This document shows positions 1-7,508 of a DNA stretch of 51,151 bases, piece by piece. Origin of the DNA: Campylobacterota bacterium (GTDB lineage Bacteria; Campylobacterota; Campylobacteria; Campylobacterales; Sulfurimonadaceae); assembly GCA_023379705.1 (NCBI GenBank), contig JAMCPS010000012.1, positions 1 through 51,151 on the forward strand, given 5' to 3'. Below the pieces are notes generated by a model, which was given only the letters and a program-made list of their open reading frames with translations, had not been told where the DNA came from and did not search any database. How positions within the stretch are numbered: the first letter of the stretch is position 1; every line of letters starts with the position of its first letter. The position numbers were made by a program, and so were the translations under genes.

Positions 1-127
1 TTGGACAAAACCATGGAGGGACCTGACCATAAAGCAAGCCTTGAACCGGATGAACTCAAAGCCATGATCAAATCCATCAGAAACATAGAGCTTGCGCTGG
101 GAAGCAGTGTCAAAAAACCCAGCAAGA
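1..127 (+). repeat. Left arm of 127-bp perfect inverted repeat (neuB 3' part)
   Basis: This arm is the exact reverse complement of 213-339; position 1 pairs with 339 and 127 with 213, and pairing breaks at 128/212. Both arms encode the same piece of the sialic/legionaminic acid synthase, in opposite orientations. The arm length of exactly 127 equals a common maximum assembler k-mer, so a graph fold-back at a contig end is the likeliest origin. Confidence 0.95.
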
Positions 128-212
128 GTGAAACACCCAATATCCAAATCGCCAGAAAATCAATCATTGCGAAAACAGACATTAAAAAGGGCGAGATATT
201 AAGTGAAGAGAA
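1..212 (+). pseudogene. Displaced 3' fragment of NeuB/LegI-type synthase
   Basis: Plus-strand translation gives DKTMEGPDHKASLEPDEL, identical to the end of the minus-strand synthase, then runs on into IARKSIIAKTDIKKGEILSE. That stretch reads like the start of the C-terminal SAF (antifreeze-like) domain found in NeuB, PseI and LegI. It is therefore the proper continuation of the gene at 213-1023, present in inverted orientation. After 212 the plus frame enters the antisense of the same gene and stops at 468, so residues encoded beyond 212 are meaningless. Most likely an assembly fold-back rather than a second gene copy. The rest of the SAF domain lies outside the window or is lost. Confidence 0.8.
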
Positions 213-1023
213 TCTTGCTGGGTTTTTTGACACTGCTTCCCAGCGCAAGCTCTATGTTTCTGATGGATTTGATCATGGCTTTGAGTTCATCCGGTTCAAG
301 GCTTGCTTTATGGTCAGGTCCCTCCATGGTTTTGTCCAATGTAAAATGTTTTTCTATGCAGCATGCTCCCATGGCAACAGCCGCAATGTCTACCTCTATG
401 CCAAGAGTGTGATCGCTGTAGCCATATGCCACATCAAACGTATTGCCTATCGTGAGCATCGCCCTTAGGTTTACATCCTCCATCGGAGTTGGGTACATGG
501 TGTTTGCATGCAAAACGGTGATGTTCTCTTTTTTTGTTCCCGCTTCCGTCAAAACATCCAAAGCATCTTCTATCTCGCCCATATCTGCCATACCGGTCGA
601 GAGTATCACTTGTTTGCCCAGTTTACCTATGTGTCTGAGGTAAGGCAGGTTTGTTATCTCGCCGCTGGGGATTTTAAAGATCTCAAGGCCTATATCATCC
701 AACAGCTCTATGCTATCGTGATCAAATGGAGTTGAAAGAAACATGATTTTTTTTTCATTGCAGTACGCTATGAGCTCATGATGAGTTGCTAGATCAAGCT
801 CAAGCTTTTTCAGCATGTCAAATTGGGATTCACTGCTGTCTGTTGTCTGCTTTTGATAGTCGGCTTTTTGAGCATTTTTACTGACTAGCTTTTCAGCTTT
901 AAACGTTTGAAACTTAACAGCATCTGCTCCAGCATCAACTGCTGCATCAATAAGTTTTTTTGCTAATTCTATGTAGCCATTATGGTTCACGCCTGCTTCT
1001 GCTATGATAAATACTTTTTTCAT
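199..1023 (-). CDS. NeuB/LegI-type sialic or legionaminic acid synthase, C-terminus missing
   Basis: Enzymes of this family condense phosphoenolpyruvate with an N-acyl amino sugar to give a nonulosonic acid (sialic, pseudaminic or legionaminic). The N-terminal TIM-barrel domain is visible: EAGVNHNG at residues 9-16, KFQTF near 38, PSGEITNLP, HANTMYPTP, a YGYSDHT loop and EKHFTLD near 230. Family members run about 335-345 residues with a C-terminal SAF domain; here the frame ends at 274 aa with four unrelated residues, because 213 is the junction of the inverted repeat. It is the last gene of a minus-strand operon and its start overlaps the acyltransferase stop by 4 bases. The LegC-type aminotransferase neighbour favours legionaminic acid, but PseI or NeuB cannot be excluded. 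Confidence 0.85.
   Translation of the reverse strand: MKKVFIIAEAGVNHNGYIELAKKLIDAAVDAGADAVKFQTFKAEKLVSKNAQKADYQKQTTDSSESQFDMLKKLELDLATHHELIAYCNEKKIMFLSTPFDHDSIELLDDIGLEIFKIPSGEITNLPYLRHIGKLGKQVILSTGMADMGEIEDALDVLTEAGTKKENITVLHANTMYPTPMEDVNLRAMLTIGNTFDVAYGYSDHTLGIEVDIAAVAMGACCIEKHFTLDKTMEGPDHKASLEPDELKAMIKSIRNIELALGSSVKKPSKILFT
213..339 (-). repeat. Right arm of 127-bp perfect inverted repeat
   Basis: This is the partner of 1-127, separated from it by an 85-base unpaired spacer (128-212). Read on the minus strand it continues the synthase gene from 1023 downwards. Beyond this arm the reading frame turns into non-homologous residues (ILFT, then stop), while the genuine continuation is found only on the plus strand in the spacer. 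Confidence 0.95.
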
Positions 1024-1592
1024 TTCGCGACGCTTCCAGCTTTTATAAATGAATCGATTGTTATATATTCTTTCGATGTTGCATTGCTACCAAAAAATGT
1101 ATTTGCTTTTACTATTACGCCACCATTTATAATCGCACCCGTAGAGATATGACAGTTATCCTCTACAATGGCATCGTGCTCTATCAAGGCTTTTGAATTG
1201 ATAATACAGTTTTTACCTATTTTGGCATGTGGATTTACAATCGCTCCGTGCATCACTATTGTTCCCTCACCAACTGATGCATGGCGTGAAACATAGGCAA
1301 GTCGAGAAATGATAACCGGCATGTTAAAACCAAGCTTTTTCAAGCTTTCAAAAAGCTTCACTCTCACAGCATTGGACTTGATTTGTCCTATGGTGATTAT
1401 GGCATTTGGAAATTGTTTTTGCAGACTTGGTAGGTCCTCATCCGTTCCAATGATTTTATATCCTAGAACTTCAGTACCTATGAGCTCTTTTTTATCAATT
1501 ATCCCGGCAATTTTATATTTTGCTTGTTGTTCAATCGCATCGATGACTGATTTGCAATGTCCGCCGCCGCCAATTAAGATAATTTCTTCCAT
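1020..1592 (-). CDS. NeuD/LegH-type sugar O/N-acyltransferase
   Basis: A 190-aa protein of the PglD/NeuD acetyltransferase family. The N-terminal part has a Rossmann-like loop, ILIGGGGHCKSVIDAI, near residues 5-20. The second half (about 90-190) carries the isoleucine-rich hexapeptide repeats of a left-handed beta-helix, with the VGEGTIVMHGAIVNPHAKIG region and the ASVGEG and HAKIGKN turns. In nonulosonic acid clusters this enzyme acetylates the C4 amino sugar made by the preceding aminotransferase, using acetyl-CoA. The gene abuts the aminotransferase stop at 1592 and overlaps the synthase start by 4 bases, so translation is probably coupled. Assignment as LegH is inferred from position. Confidence 0.85.
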   Translation of the reverse strand: MEEIILIGGGGHCKSVIDAIEQQAKYKIAGIIDKKELIGTEVLGYKIIGTDEDLPSLQKQFPNAIITIGQIKSNAVRVKLFESLKKLGFNMPVIISRLAYVSRHASVGEGTIVMHGAIVNPHAKIGKNCIINSKALIEHDAIVEDNCHISTGAIINGGVIVKANTFFGSNATSKEYITIDSFIKAGSVAK

Positions 1593-2731
1593 TAGATTCT
1601 CACACTGCTGGGAATATTCACGACTCTCTCTTCAAGATATTTGGCATTTTCCAAGCTTGTGCATTGGGAGTCTTGAAACATCTCCAGCTCGTTCATCAGT
1701 CGCCATATGGGCCGCGTCATCACGCTGTTTGCATTGGTAAACTTTAAAAACTCATCTCTTTGGTTTTTGTCTTTAAGAAGCACGGCTTGAAGCCAGTAAT
1801 TTGAACGGCTCTCTTGCGGTTCTTTGACGAATTGCACATTGTCAGATGCCCAAAAAAATGTTTCATACTCTTTTGCTAGGGCTCTTTTACTCTCTAAGAA
1901 CGTCTCTAGTTGTTCCAGTTGTGCCACCAAAAGAGCAGCGTTGATATTTGGGAGTCTATAATTGTAGCCTATCTCATCATGGACATACTCATAGGGGTGA
2001 GGGATTTTTGCCGTTGTGCTGAGATGCTTTGCTCTTTTGGCAAAAGCTTCATTGTCCGTGACGATAACACCGCCGCCGCCAGAGGTGATGATCTTGTTGC
2101 CATTAAAACTAAATGCACCCAGTGTGCCAAAAGTACCAGTGTGTTTGTTTTTGTAGTAGCTTCCGAGGCTCTCGGCCGCATCTTCTATGAGTTCTATTTT
2201 CCAATCATTGCAAATGGCTTGGATTTCATCTATCTTGCAGGGGTGTCCAAAGGTGTGCATTGGAACACAGGCTTTGATGACTTTACCGCTGGTTTTATTG
2301 ATACATTTGCCGTCTAGTATCTCACATGTCTTTTTCAAAAATGCGTCTAGTGACTGTGGGCTAAGACCCATAGTGTCTAAGTCCACATCTACAAAAATAG
2401 GTTTTGCACCAATATAGCTTATGGCATTGCACGTAGCGATAAAAGTAAGCGGCTGTGTAATCACTTCGTCATCTCTTTTAACACCTGCTAAGATCAGAGA
2501 GATATGAAGAGCCGCTGTACCGTTTACGGTTGCTATGGCGTACTTGCTGCCAATTGTTTTTGCAAACTCTTTTTCAAAAGTATCTACATATTTTCCAACG
2601 CTCGACACAAAAGTCGAGTCGATGCAGTCGTTGAGATATTTTTTTTCATTACCGATAAATCGTGGCTCATGCAGCGGTATAAATTCTTGTGTGTTAAAGG
2701 TCTGCTTGATAAAATCAACAATAGCCTGCAT
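1592..2731 (-). CDS. legC: LegC-family PLP-dependent aminotransferase
   Basis: DegT/DnrJ/EryC1-type sugar aminotransferase of about 379 aa, closest in flavour to LegC proteins that aminate C4 of a 4-keto-6-deoxy sugar. Visible features are the opening HEPRFIGNEKKYLNDCIDST, NGTAALHISLILAG, the EDAAESLGSYY segment and the internal-aldimine lysine in SFNGNKIITSGGGG. The ORF track begins six codons earlier at 2749. I prefer ATG at 2731 because it lies one base after the dehydratase stop (2733-2735) and has GGGAAG upstream, and because MQAIVDFIKQTF is the usual type of N-terminus. The substrate would come from the dehydratase encoded just upstream. Confidence 0.87.
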   Translation of the reverse strand: MQAIVDFIKQTFNTQEFIPLHEPRFIGNEKKYLNDCIDSTFVSSVGKYVDTFEKEFAKTIGSKYAIATVNGTAALHISLILAGVKRDDEVITQPLTFIATCNAISYIGAKPIFVDVDLDTMGLSPQSLDAFLKKTCEILDGKCINKTSGKVIKACVPMHTFGHPCKIDEIQAICNDWKIELIEDAAESLGSYYKNKHTGTFGTLGAFSFNGNKIITSGGGGVIVTDNEAFAKRAKHLSTTAKIPHPYEYVHDEIGYNYRLPNINAALLVAQLEQLETFLESKRALAKEYETFFWASDNVQFVKEPQESRSNYWLQAVLLKDKNQRDEFLKFTNANSVMTRPIWRLMNELEMFQDSQCTSLENAKYLEERVVNIPSSVRI

Positions 2732-2732
2732 G

Positions 2733-3920
2733 CTACATCTTCCCATCAAGGTATTTGCCGGTCTCTTTGTGACCGAAATCGGGGATCATGTTGAAAAATT
2801 CTTGGATGATATCTTCTTTTGTCCATGCGAGCTTGCTTTTAAATGTTCTTATTGTTGTTTCAAAATTATTTAATTTTTCCTCGTCAAAGTGTGCTTCGTT
2901 TTTGATGACACCCAGATTTTCAAAGTGTTCCATATCAAGTCTTTCGTTGTTCGTGAAAAATTCTTCAAAGTCTTTCTCACCCGTTGTATCACTGGAGGTA
3001 AAAAGACATGGCCATTTCCCTTGACTTGGTAAAGTCTTTGCCAAGTCTCTTGCTTCATCTTCATCTTTGCACAGGTATGGTTCATAACCCTTTTCTTTTA
3101 GGTACTTTACTGCTATATCTGCGAAAGTAATAAGATGTAGATTTTCGCTAAGTTTTGGAAAGAAGATATCACGATTTTCTCCGAAGATGCAAGACATCAG
3201 ACAAAGCTCACCCGATTCTTGCGGGGTAACGAAATAGCGTTTGATGTCGTTGGGCGCAACAATAGGTTGTTTTTTTTCTAACCGCTGATTAAATCCATGC
3301 AATAGTGACCCATCGCTAAAAGCAACATTTGCAAAACGTGCCATAGAGATGTTGATCTGTTGTGATTTGCGCATCACGAACATTTCCATGATACGCTTGC
3401 TGGCTCCCATCATATTGACCGGATTTGCGGCTTTGTCGGTTGAAACGCAAAAATACTTTTTAGTTCCATTTTCTATGGATTGCTGCAAAGTCTTGTCGGT
3501 ATTAAAAACATTTGTTTCAATCATTCTCATAAGCGTAAAAGGGTCTTTTTCGCTTCGTACATGCTTCAATGCCGAGAGGTTTAGAACGTAGTCATACTTG
3601 CCGTCTGCTTTGATAAAAGCATCATACTCGATAGAGCCGATATCTAATGCAAAGGTTTGGAAATCCCCATGGATATAGCCGTAAGAACTTCGAATATCGC
3701 GGACTAGCTCGACCATATTATTTTCGCTGATATCGACGACGTGGAGTTTAAGCGGATTACGTTTAAATATTTCTTTAGTGACAGCTTTCCCGATTGAACC
3801 AGCTCCACCGATCACAAGAAAAGTGGATGAAGAGACAATTTGGGAGAGTTGAAATTCGTAAGCGTTGATGTCATCAGAAAATAGTTCTTTTTCCCGACCT
3901 ATCAATGAGAGGATATTCAA
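2733..3920 (-). CDS. UDP-N-acetylglucosamine 4,6-dehydratase-type SDR protein
   Basis: A 395-aa short-chain dehydrogenase/reductase of the polysaccharide biosynthesis (CapD/FlaA1-like) class. The NAD-binding glycine motif is VIGGAGSIGKAV at about residues 36-47. The catalytic region reads STDKAANPVNMMGASKR, with Met in place of the usual Tyr in YxxxK, as is typical for 4,6-dehydratases of this type. No transmembrane segments are seen, so it is the soluble short form. It would make the 4-keto-6-deoxy intermediate used by LegC. It overlaps metK by 4 bases (3917-3920) and is followed by legC after one base. The specific name LegB or PseB cannot be decided here. Confidence 0.85.
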   Translation of the reverse strand: MNILSLIGREKELFSDDINAYEFQLSQIVSSSTFLVIGGAGSIGKAVTKEIFKRNPLKLHVVDISENNMVELVRDIRSSYGYIHGDFQTFALDIGSIEYDAFIKADGKYDYVLNLSALKHVRSEKDPFTLMRMIETNVFNTDKTLQQSIENGTKKYFCVSTDKAANPVNMMGASKRIMEMFVMRKSQQINISMARFANVAFSDGSLLHGFNQRLEKKQPIVAPNDIKRYFVTPQESGELCLMSCIFGENRDIFFPKLSENLHLITFADIAVKYLKEKGYEPYLCKDEDEARDLAKTLPSQGKWPCLFTSSDTTGEKDFEEFFTNNERLDMEHFENLGVIKNEAHFDEEKLNNFETTIRTFKSKLAWTKEDIIQEFFNMIPDFGHKETGKYLDGKM

Positions 3921-5119
3921 CTTTTAAGCCTTTCAAACTTTTTCAATTCATCAATTTTTTCCCACGGATAATCACTCTGCCCAACTTGCCCACGACTGGC
4001 AACATCAGCATATAAAAATGTTTCTTCGCTCGGATGGTCAAGATTAAACTTGCGAGTAATCCAGTTTGGAGTTAAAGAAAAGTTGTCCATCACAAATTGT
4101 GAAAGGATATCATCATTGAGCCCATCAATACTGGTACCATAGGTATCAACGGCAATAGAAGTGGGTTTGGCAACTCCAATTGCATACGATATTTGTACGA
4201 GACATTTTTTGGCCAGTTCTGCTGCCACAATGTGTTTGGCTATCCATCTGGCTGCATACAATCCTGAACGGTCTACTTTTGTATAGTCTTTGGAGCTTTG
4301 AGCGCCGCCGCCGATAGGGGCATATCCTCCGAAGCTGTCAACGATCAGTTTTCGCCCTGTTAGACCGCTGTCGTGAAGACTGGAGTGAGAGACGTATTTG
4401 CCCGTAGGGTTGATATGGATAATACATGATTTGGGGTCAAACAGATTAGTCGGCAAGCCCGTATCAAGGATCAGCTCCATGATAAGTTCACGAACCTGTT
4501 CAATATTCATCGTATGGACACATGGAGCTGAGACAATGATCGTATGAATATGCTGCGGATTACAGTTTTCAAAGTTGTCTTTGACACCGTAGTCCATGGT
4601 GACTTGTGTTTTGATGTCAACACCGAGTTTATGAGGATGGGCTAGGGCGTAATGGTAGACCTTTTCCATAAGCATACGGGCATAGGTAATGGCACTTGGC
4701 ATATAGTTGGCGGTTTCGCAGTCTGCATAGCCGAACATGATCCCCTGATCGCCTGCGCCGGTTTCACCGCTCTCCTGATCGACGCCTTGATTGATATCAG
4801 GGCTTTGACGGTTTAAGAAAACTTGCACTTCTACGTCATCGGGATGAAGGCACTCTTCACGTGTAAAGTTCGGGTTACCATCGTACCCGATCTTTTTAAG
4901 CGCATCGATGACGATTTGTTTGTATCCCTCAATGCCAAGCTCAGTCGCCGAGGTTACTTCCCCACCGATGATGACATGTTTTCCAGCTATAAATACTTCG
5001 CTGGCAACGCGGCTTTTTGGATCCCCGATGATGAGACGATCGACGATGCTGTCCGCAATGATATCGGCACATTTGTCGGGATGGCCTGGGCTGACGACTT
5101 CACTGGTAAAAAGATACAC
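3917..5119 (-). CDS. metK: S-adenosylmethionine synthase
   Basis: MetK joins methionine and ATP to make S-adenosylmethionine in the cytoplasm. The 400-aa product has the N-terminal GHPDKCADIIAD motif (about 12-23), the GAGDQGIMFGYA signature near 120, and the second signature around GGGAQSSKDYTKVDRSG. That region is slightly variant from the common GGGAFSGKDPTKVDRS form, and the basic residues are kept. The start codon is GTG at 5119, preceded by AAGGA in a good ribosome-binding position. The gene heads the operon and its stop overlaps the dehydratase start, an unusual partner for a housekeeping gene. A minus-strand TATACT lies at 5167-5172. Confidence 0.95.
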   Translation of the reverse strand: MYLFTSEVVSPGHPDKCADIIADSIVDRLIIGDPKSRVASEVFIAGKHVIIGGEVTSATELGIEGYKQIVIDALKKIGYDGNPNFTREECLHPDDVEVQVFLNRQSPDINQGVDQESGETGAGDQGIMFGYADCETANYMPSAITYARMLMEKVYHYALAHPHKLGVDIKTQVTMDYGVKDNFENCNPQHIHTIIVSAPCVHTMNIEQVRELIMELILDTGLPTNLFDPKSCIIHINPTGKYVSHSSLHDSGLTGRKLIVDSFGGYAPIGGGAQSSKDYTKVDRSGLYAARWIAKHIVAAELAKKCLVQISYAIGVAKPTSIAVDTYGTSIDGLNDDILSQFVMDNFSLTPNWITRKFNLDHPSEETFLYADVASRGQVGQSDYPWEKIDELKKFERLKS

Positions 5120-5166
5120 TATTTGCTTTCCTTACGGATGATTTTTAATAAAAATCATATTGTTAG

Positions 5167-5172
5167 AGTATA
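5167..5172 (-). promoter_or_regulatory. Candidate -10 box for metK operon
   Basis: The minus strand reads TATACT about 48 bases before the metK GTG, in an AT-rich 78-base gap. No convincing -35 is seen. Placement is by motif only. Confidence 0.45.
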
Positions 5173-5197
5173 CAAAATAGTTAATTAAACTGTTCTT

Positions 5198-6827
5198 TTA
5201 TAGTACTTCTATAATGTTAATACTTTTGTAAAGGGCTTTGGAAAAGTTACGGGTGTGGTGGGTTATGTTCATAAAAATGGCAGTCATATGCTTGGAGATT
5301 TTGTAGTTGGCAATCATGTCATTTAAAATACCGATGCTGTTTTTATAACTGGTATCGAGTTTAATAAAAAGTTTTTCTAGTCTTTCTTTTGCTTCTTCGT
5401 CTCCGTTTAGCCAATCGTTATAGGCCATGCACAAAGCGAGGATTTGGTATCGAAGCTCATGATAGAATGCCGCCATTTCAAGGGTATCCGATTCGGCGAG
5501 CATGGTGATGTCTTCGAGGAGATCTTTGATGTATTTTGAAGCAGCGATGAGCTGTGTTGCCATTAAGAGGGTTTGATCAAATTCTTCGCGTACTTTTGGA
5601 AGTACAATACGAGAAGAGAGCGATGAGGCATATTCTAAAATATCGCCTTGCAGCCGCTGAAGTTCATGATAGAGGTCAGAATGGGGAACATCCATAGGTG
5701 TTTCATATGTTTCGATAATTTTTGAGATCGAAGCATGGTGCTTTAAGCCTTCGGATGGGGGAATTTTGATGGCCCATATGGCAAAGGAACATACCTCGCG
5801 GCCTAGGTGAACTACCTCTTTGTGCAGTGCTTCTTGCGCAAGTGCCGGTATGGCTAGAGGCACATTGTGGATATAAAGTGTCGGAGTTAAATTGGGAGTT
5901 TCAAAATGTTTCATCAGCCACATGGACAGCGGTGTAATCATGGGATACCAAATGAGTACCCCAATGACATTGAAGAGGGTATGAAAAAGCGCGAGGGCTT
6001 CGACGCTTTCGTGTAAGCCGGTATGCGTTACTGTCCATGTAAGCGGTATTAATAAAGCAAGTGCAATAGAGGCCGTGCTTACATTCAAAGAGAACATGGG
6101 CAGCGGCAGTGCGTTTTTTGTCCGATGAGCCTCCGATTGCTCCGATCAATACGGTTACGGTAGTGCCCACATTGGCACCAATCACTAAAACAGCAGCATG
6201 TTCAAAGGAGATAACTCCACTATACAAAGCACCTTGTGCAATGACTACGGAAGCTGAACTGCTTTGGATAATTGCTGTCAAGACGATTCCTGCGGCTAAA
6301 AAAACAAAAATGTTATACTTTTGAAGCTCTTGGATATCGATGATTTGGGAAAGTGTTGAGAAACTCTCTTTTAATCCCTCAATCCCTAGAAAAATGAGGC
6401 CAAAGCCGGCAATGGCGCCAAAGGTATGTCGAATTTTTCCTTCTCCGGTCAGAACACTCCCTATCCCTCCAAAACCAACCATGAAAAGAGCAATGATTTT
6501 GATGTTGAATTTGAATCCAATGAGGGCGATGATCCACCCTGTCGCAGTTGTGCCAATATTGGATCCGAACATAATGCCAATACCGCTTTGAAGGCTCATG
6601 ATTCCTGCTCCTATCAAAGAGAGGGTCATCAGGGTGACTGCTGAAGAGCTTTGCAGCAATGCTGTGGCCACACCACCCGTCAGAAGAGCTTTTGGGTTTG
6701 TGTTTGTAGAAATCTTCACCCATCGCTTAAAAGAATACCCGGCTGCTTTTTTGAGGGAATCTTCCAAATAAAGCATGCCAAACAAAAAAAGTCCGAGAGC
6801 TGAAAATGCTTCTATGTAGATAATCAA
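5198..6827 (-). pseudogene. Na+/phosphate symporter with PhoU-like tail, frameshifted
   Basis: The two minus-strand ORFs (6827-5901 and 6097-5198) are halves of one PNaS-family transporter of about 540 aa. The first half has the repeated QSSSA motifs of Na/Pi cotransporters (LLQSSSAVTLM and IIQSSSASVVIAQ), several membrane helices and GANVGTTVTVL. The second half continues the membrane helices with NVSTASIALALLIP and ends in a helical PhoU-like cytoplasmic domain of about 200 aa. The frames join if one base near 6086 is removed (HVLF then NVSTASI), so there is a +1 insertion. Downstream of the shift the first ORF reads as junk (ECKHGLYCTC). Either the gene is disrupted or there is a sequencing error. 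A MFSLNV restart at 6097 could in principle give the second half alone. Confidence 0.85.
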
Positions 6828-6887
6828 TCCATAAACCTTTTTGGGTCATTGTTTAATCGTCGTCACTTGCTGAACGTAGATTGAAAA

Positions 6888-6903
6888 TATAATAACGTAT
6901 AAT
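6888..6903 (+). promoter_or_regulatory. Two tandem TATAAT boxes before the methyltransferase gene
   Basis: TATAAT occurs at 6888-6893 and again at 6898-6903, exactly ten bases apart. TTGCTG at 6867-6872 could be a -35 for the first at a 15-base spacing. The start codon is at 6927 behind AGAGGA. Confidence 0.55.
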
Positions 6904-6926
6904 TACGAAAAAAGAGGATAAAAGCG

Positions 6927-7508
6927 ATGAGCCGTGTTGATAATACTACTTTTTATCATGCCTCAATCGCCGAATACGGTTTGGATGCACGTGGGGTTCA
7001 TTGGCATTCGCGCCAAGCACAGGAAATCCGTTTTAAACAGCTGTTAGCGCTTTTGCCCTCGGACGCAAAAGAGATTGTGGATGCGGGATGCGGTTTTGGA
7101 GATCTGTATTGGTATATGAGTGATCAGCAAAGAGAATCAATGGAATATATTGGTTTAGATGCGCTTGAGGTGATGGTAGATGAGGCGCAGATCCGTACAG
7201 CAAAGAAAATCTATCAATGTGATATTCTAAATGATTTATTGCCAAGCGGGGAATTCTATATCTGCAGCGGTGCACTGAATATTTTGACCCGTTATGAGGC
7301 ACATCGATTTATACGGCGCTGTTATGAGGCATCCAGCAGAGGGATTATTTTTAATTTTTTAGAGGGTGAAGATAGCTCTGAAACTTACAATTATTTACAA
7401 AGAAATCAGATTGAGGCCCTGGGAAATCATTTGGGAGCGCGCCTGAAATTTCGAACCGGGTATTACAAAGAGGATTGCACGGTAGCGTTTTATAAGGATG
7501 CCTACTGA
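6927..7508 (+). CDS. Class I SAM-dependent methyltransferase
   Basis: A 193-aa protein with the SAM-binding motif I VDAGCGFGDLYWYM (about 51-64) and an acidic GLDALEVMVDEA segment after the second strand, as in class I Rossmann-fold methyltransferases. The substrate is not recognisable. The stop codon shares one base with the ATG of the asparagine synthase gene (TGATG at 7506-7510), so the two are almost certainly co-translated. That suggests a shared pathway, possibly modification of a small molecule or a surface component, but this is inference from position. The start ATG at 6927 has AGAGGA upstream. Confidence 0.8.
   Translation: MSRVDNTTFYHASIAEYGLDARGVHWHSRQAQEIRFKQLLALLPSDAKEIVDAGCGFGDLYWYMSDQQRESMEYIGLDALEVMVDEAQIRTAKKIYQCDILNDLLPSGEFYICSGALNILTRYEAHRFIRRCYEASSRGIIFNFLEGEDSSETYNYLQRNQIEALGNHLGARLKFRTGYYKEDCTVAFYKDAY

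Noticed and set aside
1-339. True genomic hairpin or telomere-like end
   Set aside because: The loop contains the normal continuation of the coding sequence and arm length equals a common k-mer, so an artefact is more likely.
1-468. 155-aa plus-strand ORF as a separate gene
   Set aside because: The first about 70 codons are the displaced synthase end and the rest is antisense of the same gene created by the fold-back.
4823-5188. 121-aa plus-strand ORF opposite metK
   Set aside because: Lies antisense to a clear MetK and has no recognisable domain or ribosome-binding site.
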